Of a DNA stretch of 64,000 nt, positions 1 to 10,355 are shown in pieces; position 1 is the first letter of the stretch; every line of letters starts with the position of its first letter. The translations under genes and the position numbers were made by a program. Source of the DNA: [Leptolyngbya] sp. PCC 7376 (GTDB lineage: Bacteria; Cyanobacteriota; Cyanobacteriia; Cyanobacteriales; MRBY01); the NCBI RefSeq assembly GCF_000316605.1, contig NC_019683.1, positions 728,036 to 792,035 on the forward strand, given 5' to 3'. Under the pieces are notes generated by a model that was given only the letters and a program-made list of their open reading frames with translations, ran no database searches and was not told the origin of the DNA.

Positions 1-624
1 TGGATCTCGATCCGCACTGTACTGGTCATAATCTTTGTGCGCCTGAGTGATTTTGGCAATCCGCTCTGGATCATCTGTGGGCTTCAGATTCTTCAGCATG
101 GTGCAATACAGATCTAAATACTCTTTAAATGCGGGCAATAAACTGTTCACTACCGTATCCGCATCTGTCTTCGCAAAAAGTAGATAAGGAGAAAAATATT
201 GTGCCGCATCATAGAAACGCATCGGTAAATCCTGCGCCAACTCGTCATAGCGATCGCGAATTGCCTTAACGGGCTCAATGTACTTCTCCATATAACCTTC
301 ATCTCGAAAGAGAGGCTGGAAGTCGAGCACCACTAAAATTTTCTTTTGACCAAACGCAAGAAAATCAATCCCAAGCAACGGCATATCGTAACCATAGGAA
401 GGATAAAGCACACTATTAAAGATCTGTGCCATCTTACCTGCGTTGATATATGTGTAGCGAATCTTGCGAAGCTCCGGCGACTGATAACACCAACTTTCGA
501 TCATCGCTGGATTTTTGCCGCGCTTGCTCATCTGAAACTCGAGTTCAGGGTCAATTGGACGACTCTTTAGCTCGAAGCGGCTAAATAACTCTTGCTCTAA
601 ATGTCTAAGAAAAGGCTGAAACAT
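1..624 (-). CDS. pebA: 15,16-dihydrobiliverdin:ferredoxin oxidoreductase PebA, 3' end outside the window
   Basis: Ferredoxin-dependent bilin reductase that reduces biliverdin to 15,16-dihydrobiliverdin, the first step towards phycoerythrobilin. The 208 visible codons start at ATG 624 with MFQPFLRHLEQ and run off the left edge after YSADRDP, close to the end of the family's usual 230-240 residues. Family marks are the segment around residues 80-87 (YDMPLLGID), whose Asp87 aligns with catalytic Asp84 of Synechococcus PebA as I remember it, and LDFQPLFRDE just after. The LLGID and YSADRDP segments fit PebA better than PebB. It is divergent from cpeBA, whose products carry the pigment; pebB would be expected just beyond the edge. 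No strong ribosome binding site precedes ATG 624, and the frame stays open upstream, so the start is the least certain part. Confidence 0.85.
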   Translation of the reverse strand, partial: MFQPFLRHLEQELFSRFELKSRPIDPELEFQMSKRGKNPAMIESWCYQSPELRKIRYTYINAGKMAQIFNSVLYPSYGYDMPLLGIDFLAFGQKKILVVLDFQPLFRDEGYMEKYIEPVKAIRDRYDELAQDLPMRFYDAAQYFSPYLLFAKTDADTVVNSLLPAFKEYLDLYCTMLKNLKPTDDPERIAKITQAHKDYDQYSADRDP

Positions 625-880
625 GAACTTCGTCCAATGGGCATAAATGGGACAGTTAACTTGCTGCCAAGTATATGAGATGCCATCCGGTCGATTCGGC
701 CGCCTTTTGAGAAAGCAACATTTCGTAATGTGTTTTCGCCTAGTTTTTTACAATTCCAGGAAGATGGCCGAGATGCCGAAAAAGCCTTTAAAACAAGACG
801 TTTGCTTGTGTCGTACTTGGAGTGGATTAGGTAGCAAATGTTACGAAAGGTTTCTTTGTCTCTCAAAAAAGCGCCGTAAA

Positions 881-910
881 TCTCATTTCAGTTTTATTCT
901 CATTTCAGTT
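881..910 (+). promoter_or_regulatory. Tandem 13-bp direct repeat in the cpeB upstream region
   Basis: TCTCATTTCAGTT occurs at 881-893 and again, identical, at 898-910, a 17-bp period in the divergent pebA/cpeB intergenic region about 75 bp before the cpeB start. The spacing would suit a dimeric or tandem DNA-binding regulator of phycoerythrin expression. That role is inference; the repeat itself is seen directly. Confidence 0.5.
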
Positions 911-971
911 GGTTCGCAACGACGACTAACTAAAACTTTTTTTAAAGTCAATTTTGTTCAAATACCTATAG

Positions 972-1544
<573 letters not shown>

Positions 1545-1596
1545 CAACCCCTATAGCCGAATTGGTTATAGCTCTTCGTTTTAATTTTGGGTCTGA

Positions 1597-2157
<561 letters not shown>

Positions 2158-2220
2158 GTCATTGAGACAAGATTTGATCGCTTAAGGTCAGTCATTAAGG
2201 TTTTTTGAAAACCTAATTTA

Positions 2221-2287
2221 GAAACCCTTAGTTCTGTGTTTGCCGATGTTTTGGTGAATTATGAACTCAGGGTTTCTTTGTTTTTAG
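2221..2287 (+). terminator. Terminator-like hairpin after cpeBA
   Basis: GAAACCCTTAGTTC (2221-2234) pairs with GAACTCAGGGTTTC (2263-2276) with one mismatch across a 28-nt loop, followed by a T-rich run (TTTGTTTTTAG). The large loop is unusual, but position and T tract fit a factor-independent terminator for cpeBA. Confidence 0.6.
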
Positions 2288-2404
2288 CAATAATTGAAAT
2301 CTGTTAGGTCTTGGTGATTATTCAATTATCCGACAAAGTATTTCAATGAATTTGAGTCAAATTATGATCAAAGGTAGTTTTTTGACTAATGGCATAGGGT
2401 TTAC

Positions 2405-4003
2405 ATGGCTACACCAACAATTATTTCAGGTCGCTACAAGGTTATTCGAGAGCTAGGTAGTGGTGGTTTTGGTGTCACTTTTCTTGCAGAAGATACTCAC
2501 TTGCCATCACAACGCATTTGTGTCATTAAAAAGTTAAAGCCTTTGCAACAAAAGCCTGACATTGCTCAGCTAGTGAAAGAACGTTTTAAGCGTGAGGCTG
2601 TTGTTTTAGAAGAATTAGGAACTCATCCACGGATTCCACAGCTATTCGCTTATTTTGAAGAAGCGGAAGAATTCTATCTTGTCCAAGAATATGTCCAAGG
2701 CCAGACTCTCGAAGATGTCGTTCGGCAAGCTGGTGTTCAGCCGGAAGATGCTGTTAAGCAAATCTTGCTCGATATCCTAGAAATTATTGAATTTATCCAG
2801 ATCAAAAAGATTATTCATCGTGACATTAAACCGGAAAATGTCATTCTCCGAGCAGCTGATCGAAAACCGATTTTGATTGATTTTGGCGCAGTGCGCGAGA
2901 TTATGGGGACGCAGTTGTTAACCAGTAGTGGTTCGACTAGTTCGATTGTGATTGGGACGCCTGGTTTTATGCCTGCCGAGCAAGCATCTGGCCGACCTGT
3001 ATTTTCGAGCGATTTGTATGCTCTTGCTTTGACCATGATCTATTTATTGACTGGACACTATCCGCAAAATTTCCCCCATGATCCAATGACAGGAGAATTG
3101 GATTGGAGTAGCCAGTATCATTTCAGCCCAGATTTTGTGGCTCTACTGAATAAGGCAATTCACACGAATCAAAGGGAACGTTTTCTAACTGCCTCTGCTA
3201 TGAAACAAGCATTACTCGAACCGCCAGAACTACAAGACCATACTGCACCAACGGTTGCTACGCCGCAAACATCTCCACTACCAGAAACTGTTGTTAAGCC
3301 GACAGCTCAGCCATTATCTCGAAGAATTTCACCGCTACAGCGTTGGATTGCTATTGCTGGAATTTTTGTGTTTAGTTCAATTGGCGGGTTGACTTATTTG
3401 CAATTGCAGCGAGCTGAAGGTGAGAGTGAACAGGAAATATTTGTTTCAGGGACATCAGAGTCTGAAACAACGCCAGAGATAGATACTGAGCAACTTAATT
3501 CTGATTCTGAACCGACAATGAAAGAGCCGACTGTTGGGCAAAAGACTCCATTAGCACCAGAAGAATCCCCGGTTGTGATTGTTCCTAAGGTTCGTCAATC
3601 CAGAGAACTTGCTGTTGTATTTGAGCCACCTTCAAATGTGCGTGTGTCTCCCAACGGCACAATTCTATGCGCTATCAATAACCAAGCAACAATTAATATC
3701 TATGATGCCTCTGGTGATTGGTATGAAACGGATGCTTGCGGTGCGATGGGAGTAATCCATATTAGTCAAATTAAATGGCAAGATGCTCAAGCTGCGGCGA
3801 TCGCCCCCCAACTATCTGAGACAGGCGTGGCACTTGTGTTCGACCCTCCTTCTAATATTCGTGAATCTCCAAAAGGCAATATTTTGTGTGCTGTTGAGGC
3901 TGTCACCCATATTAATATTTTCAATTCAAGTGGAGAGTGGTTTGAGACAGATTTCTGTGGGGTTATGGGGGTAATTCACTCTAGTCAACTGACGTTTCAA
4001 TAA
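2405..4003 (+). CDS. Membrane-anchored Ser/Thr protein kinase with two C-terminal SH3-like repeats
   Basis: Hanks-type kinase of 532 residues. The kinase domain is residues 10-270: glycine loop GSGGFG (19-24), ATP-binding Lys in VIKKLKP (about 42), catalytic HRDIKPEN with Asp140, and DFG at 159-161. A proline- and threonine-rich linker follows, then one membrane helix (about 314-334). Two related modules of about 60 residues come after (about 398-456 and 468-530), each with the pattern VVFEPPSNVR..P.G.ILC and GVIHSSQ, which looks like a bacterial SH3 fold outside the membrane. The likely role is sensing at the envelope and signalling by phosphorylation; the substrate is unknown. Related kinases occur at 42.7-46.1 kb. 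Confidence 0.9.
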   Translation: MATPTIISGRYKVIRELGSGGFGVTFLAEDTHLPSQRICVIKKLKPLQQKPDIAQLVKERFKREAVVLEELGTHPRIPQLFAYFEEAEEFYLVQEYVQGQTLEDVVRQAGVQPEDAVKQILLDILEIIEFIQIKKIIHRDIKPENVILRAADRKPILIDFGAVREIMGTQLLTSSGSTSSIVIGTPGFMPAEQASGRPVFSSDLYALALTMIYLLTGHYPQNFPHDPMTGELDWSSQYHFSPDFVALLNKAIHTNQRERFLTASAMKQALLEPPELQDHTAPTVATPQTSPLPETVVKPTAQPLSRRISPLQRWIAIAGIFVFSSIGGLTYLQLQRAEGESEQEIFVSGTSESETTPEIDTEQLNSDSEPTMKEPTVGQKTPLAPEESPVVIVPKVRQSRELAVVFEPPSNVRVSPNGTILCAINNQATINIYDASGDWYETDACGAMGVIHISQIKWQDAQAAAIAPQLSETGVALVFDPPSNIRESPKGNILCAVEAVTHINIFNSSGEWFETDFCGVMGVIHSSQLTFQ

Positions 4004-4145
4004 TCGGTATTCAGCTAGGACTCTTCCTAGACTGAAGATGTATCCTTTCCCTTTTATCTCACAGCAATTTCAGAAGAGTGAGAGGCCTTTCCTTGCTGAA
4101 TTTTGTGAGTCCAATCCTAAATTTAAGATGCTTGATTTCTTGCAG

Positions 4146-6143
4146 TTAATCGAGAATTTGATTGTAAGGGATTTCAATAACGAAACTGCTGCCTTGTCCG
4201 ATTCTTGACTCACACCATAACTTCCCACTATGGCGTTCTGTAATAATTTGGTAGCTCATCGAAAGACCTAAACCAGTGCCTTTGCCGATCGGCTTTGTTG
4301 TAAAAAATGGGTCAAATAATTTTGATTGGATCTCCTTTGGAACCCCCATTGCATTATCAGTAATGCGAATTTGTACCTGTTGATCTGTGGTCAAAGATGT
4401 TTCAATACAAATCTGTGGTTGGGTCGTATCACTTTCTTCTAAAGCATCAATAGCATTGGTCAATAAATTCATAAAGACTTGATTGAGTGAGCCTGCATCA
4501 CAAGCTACTAATGGTAAATCACCATATTCCTGAACGATGGCGATCGCCTGTTTTTTGCTATCTTTCGAAATAAATCGGTGTTGCAAAATAGTGAGTGTGC
4601 TGTCTAAACCTTCATGGATATCAACCTCTTTAAAATTAGCCTCATCTAAACGAGAAAAATTGCGTAAAGACCCAACAATACGTGTAATGCGGTTAGTTCC
4701 GATTTCCATGGACTTTAGGAGTTTTGGGATATCCTCTTTTACAAAATCAAATTCTAAAGATTCTAGCTCTTGCTCTAGTTGAGCTGGAGCCTTTGGAAAA
4801 TGCTTCGCATATAAACTGGGTAGTTTTAATAAATCATCGATGTACTCTGATAGATATCGCAAATTACCCACAATAAAACTAGTTGGATTATTAATCTCAT
4901 GGGCGATGCCTGCCACCATTTGACCTAAGGCAGACATCTTTTCACTTTGAATCATCTGAAGTTGAGTTTGTTTTAGAGTCTTTAGTGTGTCTTTTAAAGC
5001 ATCGTTTTTATGGTTTAACTCTAGGTTTTTATGATTTAATTCTTCAGTTCTTTTTTGAACGCGACTCTCTAAGCTTTGATTGGTTTTTGCGAGTTCTAAA
5101 AAAGCCATGTTTAACCGTGTTTCTGCTTGGGTACGCTCTTTATTAATTGCTGTAAAGACTAAGACTGTGAGTGTGATTACCGCAATAAATGATTGCAATT
5201 GAGTTAATGCTTGATTGAGATCCCCTGTGATAAAACTGCCTTTCCCATTCACTGTAGCAACGATGGCAAATGATGCGACGGTAAAGGTGAGGATTGCGGC
5301 TTGAAATTGTCCAAATCGAAATGCTGATAACAGTAATAGAGGGATCAAAACATACTCTAGGTTATACCCTCCTTCAAAGGAAATAATACTGATCAAACCT
5401 AATAGGCTAATTAATAAAAATGGCTCGATAATCAACAGGAATTTATAGGTTTTATACTTTTCTTTTAGCTGAGTCTTTTGCTTGGTAAATAAAGATGCTT
5501 CCCAGCCAACTAATAAAGTGAATATTTTCCAAAAAGACTTTTCTTTAAGTTGCTTTCTTTGTTGAAAAAAATATTGTCCACTTAATAGAATAGGGGTGAC
5601 AATAAAAATGCCAGAAACATTGGAAATCCACCAAGTGAGCCAGACTGAAAGGTAGGCTTCCCAAGGTACTTTTTGGCTTAGTGCGAGACAGGTTACACCC
5701 ACTGTTGCATTAATAACAGGTCCTGCCATTCCGGCTAAAACTAAAAATCTAAAGACGTCGGGAATATGAGCGAAAGGATAACGATTATGAGTGGTCTTTT
5801 TTAGGAGGTATGTGCCAAACCATGTTCCTAAACTCGTGCCGAGAGCAATGCCAATCACTGGAAAAATAGAGATCACTAAAGACAGTAGATTGCTTGTATC
5901 GCGAAATGCCCAGAAATTGGCGAAAAAAGATCCTAAGAAAACTCCAAGGCTCATCCATTTCCCGAATAGCATCATTGCTCCGACTGCAATGCCATCGGGA
6001 GGCCAGACGGGGGTGACATTCTGAGGGGTTGCAGCTAATGTGCGGGATAGCTCTGCGAGGCCGTAATAGGCGATCGCCAACAGCAGAATACCGAGCAGGC
6101 GCTGTAGTGACTTAGGAAAAGTTGCTGTTTTGGGCTGAGGCAT
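4146..6143 (-). CDS. Sensor histidine kinase with N-terminal MASE1 membrane domain
   Basis: Two-component sensor of 665 residues. Residues 15-335 are very hydrophobic, with about eight membrane helices and the PVWPPDGIA start typical of MASE1 sensor domains. A coiled coil (about 340-400) leads to the phospho-acceptor motif GIAHEINNP, with His415. The ATP-binding domain has the N box (NLLTNAIDAL), the G1 box (DNAMGVP) and GKGTGLGLSMSY. No receiver domain is fused and no response regulator is adjacent, so its partner is not visible. It ends in a convergent arrangement with the preceding kinase gene. Confidence 0.92.
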   Translation of the reverse strand: MPQPKTATFPKSLQRLLGILLLAIAYYGLAELSRTLAATPQNVTPVWPPDGIAVGAMMLFGKWMSLGVFLGSFFANFWAFRDTSNLLSLVISIFPVIGIALGTSLGTWFGTYLLKKTTHNRYPFAHIPDVFRFLVLAGMAGPVINATVGVTCLALSQKVPWEAYLSVWLTWWISNVSGIFIVTPILLSGQYFFQQRKQLKEKSFWKIFTLLVGWEASLFTKQKTQLKEKYKTYKFLLIIEPFLLISLLGLISIISFEGGYNLEYVLIPLLLLSAFRFGQFQAAILTFTVASFAIVATVNGKGSFITGDLNQALTQLQSFIAVITLTVLVFTAINKERTQAETRLNMAFLELAKTNQSLESRVQKRTEELNHKNLELNHKNDALKDTLKTLKQTQLQMIQSEKMSALGQMVAGIAHEINNPTSFIVGNLRYLSEYIDDLLKLPSLYAKHFPKAPAQLEQELESLEFDFVKEDIPKLLKSMEIGTNRITRIVGSLRNFSRLDEANFKEVDIHEGLDSTLTILQHRFISKDSKKQAIAIVQEYGDLPLVACDAGSLNQVFMNLLTNAIDALEESDTTQPQICIETSLTTDQQVQIRITDNAMGVPKEIQSKLFDPFFTTKPIGKGTGLGLSMSYQIITERHSGKLWCESRIGQGSSFVIEIPYNQILD

Positions 6144-6309
6144 TAAAGACTACCGTTATCGCACAATGTCAACTGGAGCTAACAATTTATTGTGACCTAT
6201 TTTTTGACGATATTGTAATAATTCCACTTTAAGAAAAGACTTACGACATCAAGGTATTAAGGGGATTGGGATAAAATGGCAAAGCTGTATTTTGTTCATT
6301 TTTATCCGC

Positions 6310-6776
6310 ATGACTACTCCCCAAACTGTCGCCTATGGTGCTTGGCGATCGCCGATCACTTCTGACCTCATTGTGTCGAGCAGTATTGGGTTACGGACAG
6401 TGGCATGGGTGGGGATATGCTCTACTGGCTGGAAGGTCGCCCACAGGAAAAGGGTCGCAGTGTTTTGGTGCGGCGCAATGGAGATGGTTCGGCCACAGAT
6501 ATTACGCCCAAGGATTTTAATGTGCGGACGCGGGTGCATAAATATGGCGGTGGCGCGTTCCTGATTACCGACGATGAGACAATTTATTTTTCTAATGATG
6601 GCGATCACCGGGTTTATGTCCAAACGAAGGGCGTAGAACCTCAAGTCTTAACGCCAGAAAACCAACGCAGATATGCCGATTTCATTTTGGATGCCGCTCA
6701 CAATCGCTTGATTTGCGTCAGCGAAGATCACGCTGGTGATGGCCATGAACCTAAAAATGACATTGTGGCGATCGCC
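6310..6776 (+). pseudogene. Broken N-terminal copy of the S9 peptidase gene
   Basis: Starts MTTPQTVAYGAWRSPITSD, the normal N terminus of a cyanobacterial S9 peptidase, and continues in two frames. A 1-bp deletion near 6409 (GGGTGGGG here, GGGCTGGGG in the second copy) breaks the reading frame. It resumes as LYWLEGRPQEKGRSVL and stops matching at a HIP1 site (GCGATCGCC, ending 6776). It duplicates roughly residues 1-155 of the peptidase; the second, functional copy is at about 7337-7779. The copies are diverged in the middle and almost identical in their last 100 bp, so this is not a very recent clean duplication. Confidence 0.85.
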
Positions 6777-6854
6777 AATCTTCATAGATTTGATGACGTT
6801 ACAGTCGTTATAAGAATGTTGATAATGTGTAAGTAAAAAGTAGAGAGGTAAGCA

Positions 6855-9245
6855 ATGGATGTATCACAAGTTCGAGCTTATGTTATTGAACGTCTCATTT
6901 ATTTAGAAAGCGTTGTTGATAACATTCTTATTTCAGAAATCAAGCCGTCGTCTGAACGTCAAGAATTTGTCAAAGATATTTTGTTGAATTCGGCAATCAT
7001 TTCCACAGCTTCCAAATTTAAACTGATTAGACATTTGATTGCCCTTAATGATTGGCCAGATACCAAATCACATAACTTCCACCAGTTACTACAAATTCGT
7101 AATCAATTTGCCCATGCTTCAGAAAAGCAAACAATACATATCAACGTAAAAACAGTCGATACTTCACAAGAGTCTGTAAATGTTGAGACTTTTTTCTATC
7201 TTGATTCACTTGATGGAAAAGGCAGCATACAAAAAACTGAGTATAGAGAAGCTCTAACAAGATTTAATGATTGTTATATGAAAGTTCGAGAGGTACTACA
7301 CAAGATTAGAGACATTACAAACATAAAATCATCTTCATATGGTTCTTGGCGATCGCCGATCACATCTGATCTCATTGTGTCGAGCAGTATTGGGTTGCGG
7401 ACAGTGGCATGGGCTGGGGAAACGCTTTATTGGCTAGAAGGTCGCCCCCAAGAAAAAGGCCGTAGTGTTTTGGTACGGTTAAATACTGATGGCTCAGAGC
7501 AAGATATTACGCCAGCGGGCTTCAATGTTCGGACGCGAGTGCATGAATATGGCGGTGGGGCGTTTCTGATTACCGACAATGAGATGATCTATTTTTCTAA
7601 TGATAGCGATCGCCGAGTTTACATACAGAAAAAAGACGCAGAGCCAACAGTTTTAACGTCTGAAAATCAGCGACGCTATGCGGACTTTATTTTGGATGCC
7701 GCTCACAATCGTTTGATTTGCGTCAGTGAAGATCACGCTGGTGATGGCCATGAACCTAAAAATGACATTGTGGCGATCGCCTTGGATTCTGGTGAGATTA
7801 GCATTTTAGTTGAAGGTAATGATTTCTATACGTCGCCGCGCTTGTCTCCCGATGGCAAAACCTTGGCTTGGGTCAGTTGGGATCATCCTGATATGCCTTG
7901 GGACAATTCCAAGCTGTGGATTGCAGACATTGCAAAAGATGCCAGCTTAGGTGAGAAACAATTAATTGCTGGTGGCGAGGAAGAATCAGTTGTTGAACCT
8001 CGTTGGTCACCTGATGGCACTTTATATTTCAGCAGTGATAGAAGTGGCTATTGGAATTTTTATCGAGTAGTGGATGACGAAGTGGAGGCTGTTTATTCTG
8101 CCGAAGCGGAATTTGGTTATCCTCATTGGGTATTTTGCGAATCGATTTTAGGCTTTGCAGATGTGAAAACTTTGGTCTGCACCTATAACGACCATGGCAC
8201 TTGGAAACTCGCGAAGATTGATACCGAAACAAAAAGCTTAGAGGCGATCGCCGTTCCCTATAGCAGTATTAGCTATTTACAGGTGAGTGGCCAGAAGATC
8301 GCATTTATTGGTGGTTCGGCGACATTACCCACAGCAGTTGTAACCTTCGATTTAGCGACGGGTGAAACCACTAGAGTAAAAGAAGCCAGCACGTTACAAG
8401 TTGATCAAGGCTATTTGTCGAAACCGCAACCGATTGAATTTCCCACTGAAAATGGCTTAACTGCTCATGCTTGGTATTATCCGCCCACTAACAAAGATTT
8501 CTCTGCTCCAGAAAACGCTGTACCGCCTCTTCTCGTTAAAAGTCATGGTGGCCCCACTGCAATGGCAGGTTCGAGTTTGAGCTTACGGATTCAATATTGG
8601 ACAAGTCGCGGTTTTGCATTTGTGGACGTGAACTACGGTGGCAGCACTGGTTATGGCAGCAAGTATCATCAACGGCTCGATGGCAACTGGGGCATTGTCG
8701 ATGTGCAGGACTGTGTCAATGTCGCCAAATATCTCGTCGAAAAAGGTTTAGCAGACTCTGAAAAATTGGCGATCGCCGGAGGAAGTGCGGGAGGTTATAC
8801 AACTCTGGCAGCGTTGACTTTCTACGATACTTTCAATGCAGGGGCGAGTTACTATGGCATTTCCGATTTAGAAGTTTTGGCAACCGATACCCACAAATTT
8901 GAAGCCCGTTACCTCGACCGACTCATCGGCAAATATCCCGAAGAAAAAGATAAGTATGTAGCGCGATCGCCCATCCATTTCACAGAGAAATTATCTTGTC
9001 CTGCGATTTTCTTCCAAGGCTTAGAAGACAAAGTTGTGCCTCCCAACCAAGCTGAAATGATGGTAGATGCCATTAAAGCGAAAGGTCTACCTGTTGCCTA
9101 TGTACCCTTTGAAGGGGAGCAACATGGATTCCGCCAAGCTGCCAATATCAAAAAAGCGCTGGACAGTGAATTCTATTTTTACTCGCAGGTTTTTGGTTTC
9201 ATTCCCGCAGAGGATATCGAACCTGTCGAAATCATGAACCTCTAA
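6855..9245 (+). CDS. Chimeric protein: HEPN-like N-terminal domain fused to S9 prolyl-oligopeptidase-family peptidase
   Basis: A protein of 796 residues. Residues 1-160 are helical and carry IRNQFAH, an R-x4-H motif (Arg82, His87) like that of HEPN domains. Residues 162-796 are an almost complete S9 peptidase: beta-propeller repeats, then an alpha/beta-hydrolase domain with the nucleophile in GGSAGG (about Ser644), Asp in EDKVVPP and His in EQHGFRQ (about 757). The native N terminus (MTTPQTVA) is missing and survives only in the broken copy upstream. AGAGAGG just before the ATG is a good ribosome binding site belonging to the inserted HEPN part. The likely activity is peptide cleavage in the cytoplasm; whether the HEPN part is active is unknown. 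The next gene starts 4 nt after the stop. Confidence 0.88.
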   Translation: MDVSQVRAYVIERLIYLESVVDNILISEIKPSSERQEFVKDILLNSAIISTASKFKLIRHLIALNDWPDTKSHNFHQLLQIRNQFAHASEKQTIHINVKTVDTSQESVNVETFFYLDSLDGKGSIQKTEYREALTRFNDCYMKVREVLHKIRDITNIKSSSYGSWRSPITSDLIVSSSIGLRTVAWAGETLYWLEGRPQEKGRSVLVRLNTDGSEQDITPAGFNVRTRVHEYGGGAFLITDNEMIYFSNDSDRRVYIQKKDAEPTVLTSENQRRYADFILDAAHNRLICVSEDHAGDGHEPKNDIVAIALDSGEISILVEGNDFYTSPRLSPDGKTLAWVSWDHPDMPWDNSKLWIADIAKDASLGEKQLIAGGEEESVVEPRWSPDGTLYFSSDRSGYWNFYRVVDDEVEAVYSAEAEFGYPHWVFCESILGFADVKTLVCTYNDHGTWKLAKIDTETKSLEAIAVPYSSISYLQVSGQKIAFIGGSATLPTAVVTFDLATGETTRVKEASTLQVDQGYLSKPQPIEFPTENGLTAHAWYYPPTNKDFSAPENAVPPLLVKSHGGPTAMAGSSLSLRIQYWTSRGFAFVDVNYGGSTGYGSKYHQRLDGNWGIVDVQDCVNVAKYLVEKGLADSEKLAIAGGSAGGYTTLAALTFYDTFNAGASYYGISDLEVLATDTHKFEARYLDRLIGKYPEEKDKYVARSPIHFTEKLSCPAIFFQGLEDKVVPPNQAEMMVDAIKAKGLPVAYVPFEGEQHGFRQAANIKKALDSEFYFYSQVFGFIPAEDIEPVEIMNL

Positions 9246-9249
9246 AAAG

Positions 9250-9717
9250 ATGGCAAAGAAAACAATTTATCTGGCGAATCCCTATGGCTTTTCTACTCAG
9301 CAAAAGGTGCTATTATTGCCGCCAATTATTTCTAAGCTGGAATCCTTAGGCTTAGAAATTTGGGAGCCTTTCGCTCGGAATAATCAAATTGATTTTTCTG
9401 AAAGGGGTTGGGCTTATAAAGTGGCACAGGCAGATCTCGCCGATGTGAAGAATGCTGATGGGATTTTTGCCATTGTGAATGGTACGCCGCCGGATGAAGG
9501 AGTCATGATCGAACTCGGTGTGGCGATCGCCCTCAATAAAGCTATTTTTCTGTTTCGCGATGACTTTCGGCGATGTACCGATAGCGAAGAATATCCCCTA
9601 AATTTGATGCTGTTTGCAGGTTTGCCAGAAACCGATTGGCAACAGTATTTTTTTACTGCGGTTGACGACATAACAAAGCCCGATATGGCATTGGCGCAAT
9701 GGGCAAAATCTGAGTGA
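9250..9717 (+). CDS. Nucleoside 2-deoxyribosyltransferase-like protein
   Basis: A 155-residue Rossmann-like protein. The start (KKTIYLANPYGFS) and the block NADGIFAIVNGTPPDEGVMIELG match nucleoside 2-deoxyribosyltransferases, with Glu88 of IELG in the position of the catalytic Glu. The family exchanges bases on deoxyribonucleosides or hydrolyses nucleotides in salvage and pool cleaning. It starts 4 nt after the peptidase gene and is probably translated with it. It is the last intact gene before the IS cluster. Confidence 0.8.
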   Translation: MAKKTIYLANPYGFSTQQKVLLLPPIISKLESLGLEIWEPFARNNQIDFSERGWAYKVAQADLADVKNADGIFAIVNGTPPDEGVMIELGVAIALNKAIFLFRDDFRRCTDSEEYPLNLMLFAGLPETDWQQYFFTAVDDITKPDMALAQWAKSE

Positions 9718-9770
9718 AGTTCCGCAAATAGATGAAGTCGAGGATTCCCTTTTCGGCTTCAAAAATATAC

Positions 9771-10355
9771 GAGAGTTTCAAGAGAGTAATGTTAAACGCC
9801 AATTGCGCAGTAGCTCAATACTTCCATTCACTCTAAATTTCGCAAACAGTGCCATGCTCAAGTCCACCATGTGTTTTGATTTAGAGACGACCTTCGTCCT
9901 GCGATGAAACCGAGCAAACCAATGGCGATTGTCTGAGTTGTTTCTCTCAATTGCTATTGTCTCTTTCTTGCTAATGACATGAAAAGCATCTGGGTGATTC
10001 TCTAATAGCTGTTGATAGGGTTTCCAATTATCGGTGCAATAGACAGTGATTTGCCATTGCGAGAACCGCTCTAGTAAATGACCTAAAGTTCGACTATCAC
10101 GACTTCCCAATTCCCAGTCAATGAGTCGCCCAGTATTACGGTCATATGCTTTCCAGACCCAAAGTTTGTTTTTTTCTCTTGGATAAAATGCCATAGCTCA
10201 TCTAGCTCCACCACGACAGCAGACTCAGGAGTGGGCTTTTCATAATTGGCTTCACCGAAATCTCTTACCCAATTGAGCACTGATTGAGCTGATACACCGA
10301 GAATCTTGGCTGTCGCATTCATTGACATACCACTCATATACATCAATACAGCTTC
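9771..10355 (-). mobile_element. IS1-family element, 3' part (left copy)
   Basis: Begins with the terminal repeat GAGAGTTTCAAGAGAGTAATG-type end at 9771. It encodes the C-terminal part of InsA (from MYMSGMSMNATAKILG) and all of InsB (9778-10194, AFYPREKNKLWVWKAYDR onward). InsA and InsB overlap in different frames at an A7C run, the usual IS1 slippage arrangement. The 5' third, including the zinc finger, is absent; the element stops where the IS630 copy starts. The full-length relative is at 22029-22823. Confidence 0.85.

Noticed and set aside
597-866. An 89-aa minus-strand ORF overlapping the pebA start
   Set aside because: It is in another frame than pebA, has no family pattern and no ribosome binding site; a chance frame in the promoter region.
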